A stretch of DNA of 64,000 nt from Mycolicibacterium neworleansense (GTDB lineage Bacteria > Actinomycetota > Actinomycetes > Mycobacteriales > Mycobacteriaceae). The stretch's first letter is position 1. Every line of letters starts with the position of its first letter. Under the pieces are notes generated by a model. It was not told where the DNA came from. It did no database searches and worked only from the letters and a program-made list of their open reading frames with translations. The stretch spans positions 1,116,001-1,180,000 of the forward strand of contig NZ_CWKH01000001.1 of the NCBI RefSeq assembly GCF_001245615.1, written 5' to 3'. Below are positions 63,334-64,000 of the stretch, piece by piece. Position numbers and translations under genes: made by a program.

Positions 63334-64000
63334 TCAGGGCGACCCCACGCCCGGAATGTCGACGCGCGCCTGCAGGATGCGGCCCATCGAACTACCGGCC
63401 AGCAGATTTTCGTGTGTGGTGTCATCGACGACGAGATACAGCGTCCGTCCGTCGTGGCCACCGAGAGCCGGTGCCACCGCCCAACCATGGTCGATCTCGA
63501 TGCGGTGGGTGATCTCACCGCCGGTGACCACGCGCAGGAACTCTCCGGTGTCGTAACAGCCGACCCAGACCCCGCCCGCGGTGTCGACGCACAACCCGTC
63601 GGGATGCCGGTCGGGGCCGAGATCGGCGAACACGGTTGGAGTGCCCAGGTTGCCGTCGGCGGTGGCGGTGAAGGCCAGCAGCCGTGAGCCGTTCGTCTCG
63701 CTGACCACCAGGGTCGACTCGTCGGGAAGGAGTCCGATCCCGTTGGGCATCGACAGTCCGGTGGCGACGATCCGCACGGTCCCGTCCGCCGCAACAAGGC
63801 CGATCCCCCCGGTCAAGCCGCGGCCGTCGGCGATGTAGAGGTCGACGTAGGTCCGGCCATCTGGGGCGACCAGCAGATCGTTGGTGGACCATGCGACGTC
63901 GCTGACGTCGTAGGTGGCCGTCACGCTGCCGTGCGCGTCGACGTGGTGCAGTTCCGCGGCGAAGAGCGTCGACACCACAAGCGTTCCGTCGGGAAGCCAG
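63334..64000 (-). CDS. SMP-30/gluconolactonase-family protein (5' end outside the window)
   Basis: The visible 222 residues extend to the right edge and continue beyond it, as the frame is open (WLPDGTLVVSTLFAAEL). They form a six-bladed SMP-30-like propeller part: NDLLVAPDGRTYVDLYIADG, LSMPNGIGLLPDESTLVVSE, HPDGLCVDTAGGVWVGCYD. These carry the metal-binding Asn and Asp of the family. It is a lactonase-like hydrolase whose substrate cannot be named. It is convergent with the ThrE gene. Confidence 0.85.
   Translation of the reverse strand, partial: WLPDGTLVVSTLFAAELHHVDAHGSVTATYDVSDVAWSTNDLLVAPDGRTYVDLYIADGRGLTGGIGLVAADGTVRIVATGLSMPNGIGLLPDESTLVVSETNGSRLLAFTATADGNLGTPTVFADLGPDRHPDGLCVDTAGGVWVGCYDTGEFLRVVTGGEITHRIEIDHGWAVAPALGGHDGRTLYLVVDDTTHENLLAGSSMGRILQARVDIPGVGSP

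Overview
The window looks like high-GC chromosomal DNA from a mycobacterium, most probably a rapidly growing Mycolicibacterium-type species. The evidence is lineage-typical genes: Eis, RipD, an MmpS/MmpL pair, an Rv0455c-like secreted protein, a CYP125 N-terminus, an actinobacterial MenC, many short secreted Pro/Ala-rich proteins, and KstR-type operators. I see no insertion sequence, prophage, CRISPR array, rRNA or tRNA gene. Gene order is dense, with many 4-bp stop/start overlaps.

Layout. 0-8.2 kb is a steroid-catabolism border: the start of a CYP125-like P450, a molybdopterin oxidoreductase with a TetR regulator, a nitronate-monooxygenase-like flavoprotein coupled to a frameshifted membrane gene, a DapB-like reductase and a FabG3-like hydroxysteroid dehydrogenase. 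Three KstR-like 14-mers lie in the intergenic gaps. 8.3-20.5 kb is general metabolism: a GH2 exo-glucosaminidase-like enzyme with an apparent ATT start, eis, cinA, a FAD monooxygenase, a metallo-beta-lactamase-fold protein, an alpha/beta hydrolase, a class I aldolase and an amidase. 20.8-25.4 kb is a five-gene sulfonate or sulfate-ester operon in which two paralogous TauD-type dioxygenases flank an SsuC-SsuB-SsuA transporter. 25.4-28.2 kb holds yaaA, an NlpC/P60-type protein behind a perfect CRP-type site, and an ArsR-AHSA1 fusion regulator with its own palindromic operators. 28.2-32.8 kb resembles a siderophore-export locus: MmpL4/5-type transporter, MmpS, an Rv0455c-like protein and a DUF732 protein.

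32.8-46.8 kb carries envelope and housekeeping genes: a phosphodiesterase, small secreted proteins (one built from three Cys/Trp repeats), an acyltransferase plus SGNH hydrolase pair, a GlxA-type regulator divergent from an HD-domain protein, MOSC, menC, an APH-type kinase, tpx, tenA, a catalytically degenerate ripD and an M48 protease. 46.8-50.7 kb is a tightly coupled minus-strand operon URC1-URC4-upp-CPBP, which matches the URC uracil-catabolism gene set. 50.7-64 kb has a NYN protein, a P450 and CoA ligase, a DUF899/ArsR/AHSA1 module with two operators, a FAAL-type ligase, cyanase, an alcohol dehydrogenase, a secreted esterase, a methyltransferase, a ThrE-like exporter and the end of an SMP-30-type protein.

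The most notable systems are the URC operon with a membrane protease attached, the duplicated-dioxygenase sulfonate operon, the siderophore-export cluster, the KstR-site cluster, and the two ArsR-AHSA1 systems (one fused, one split) that each show operator pairs.
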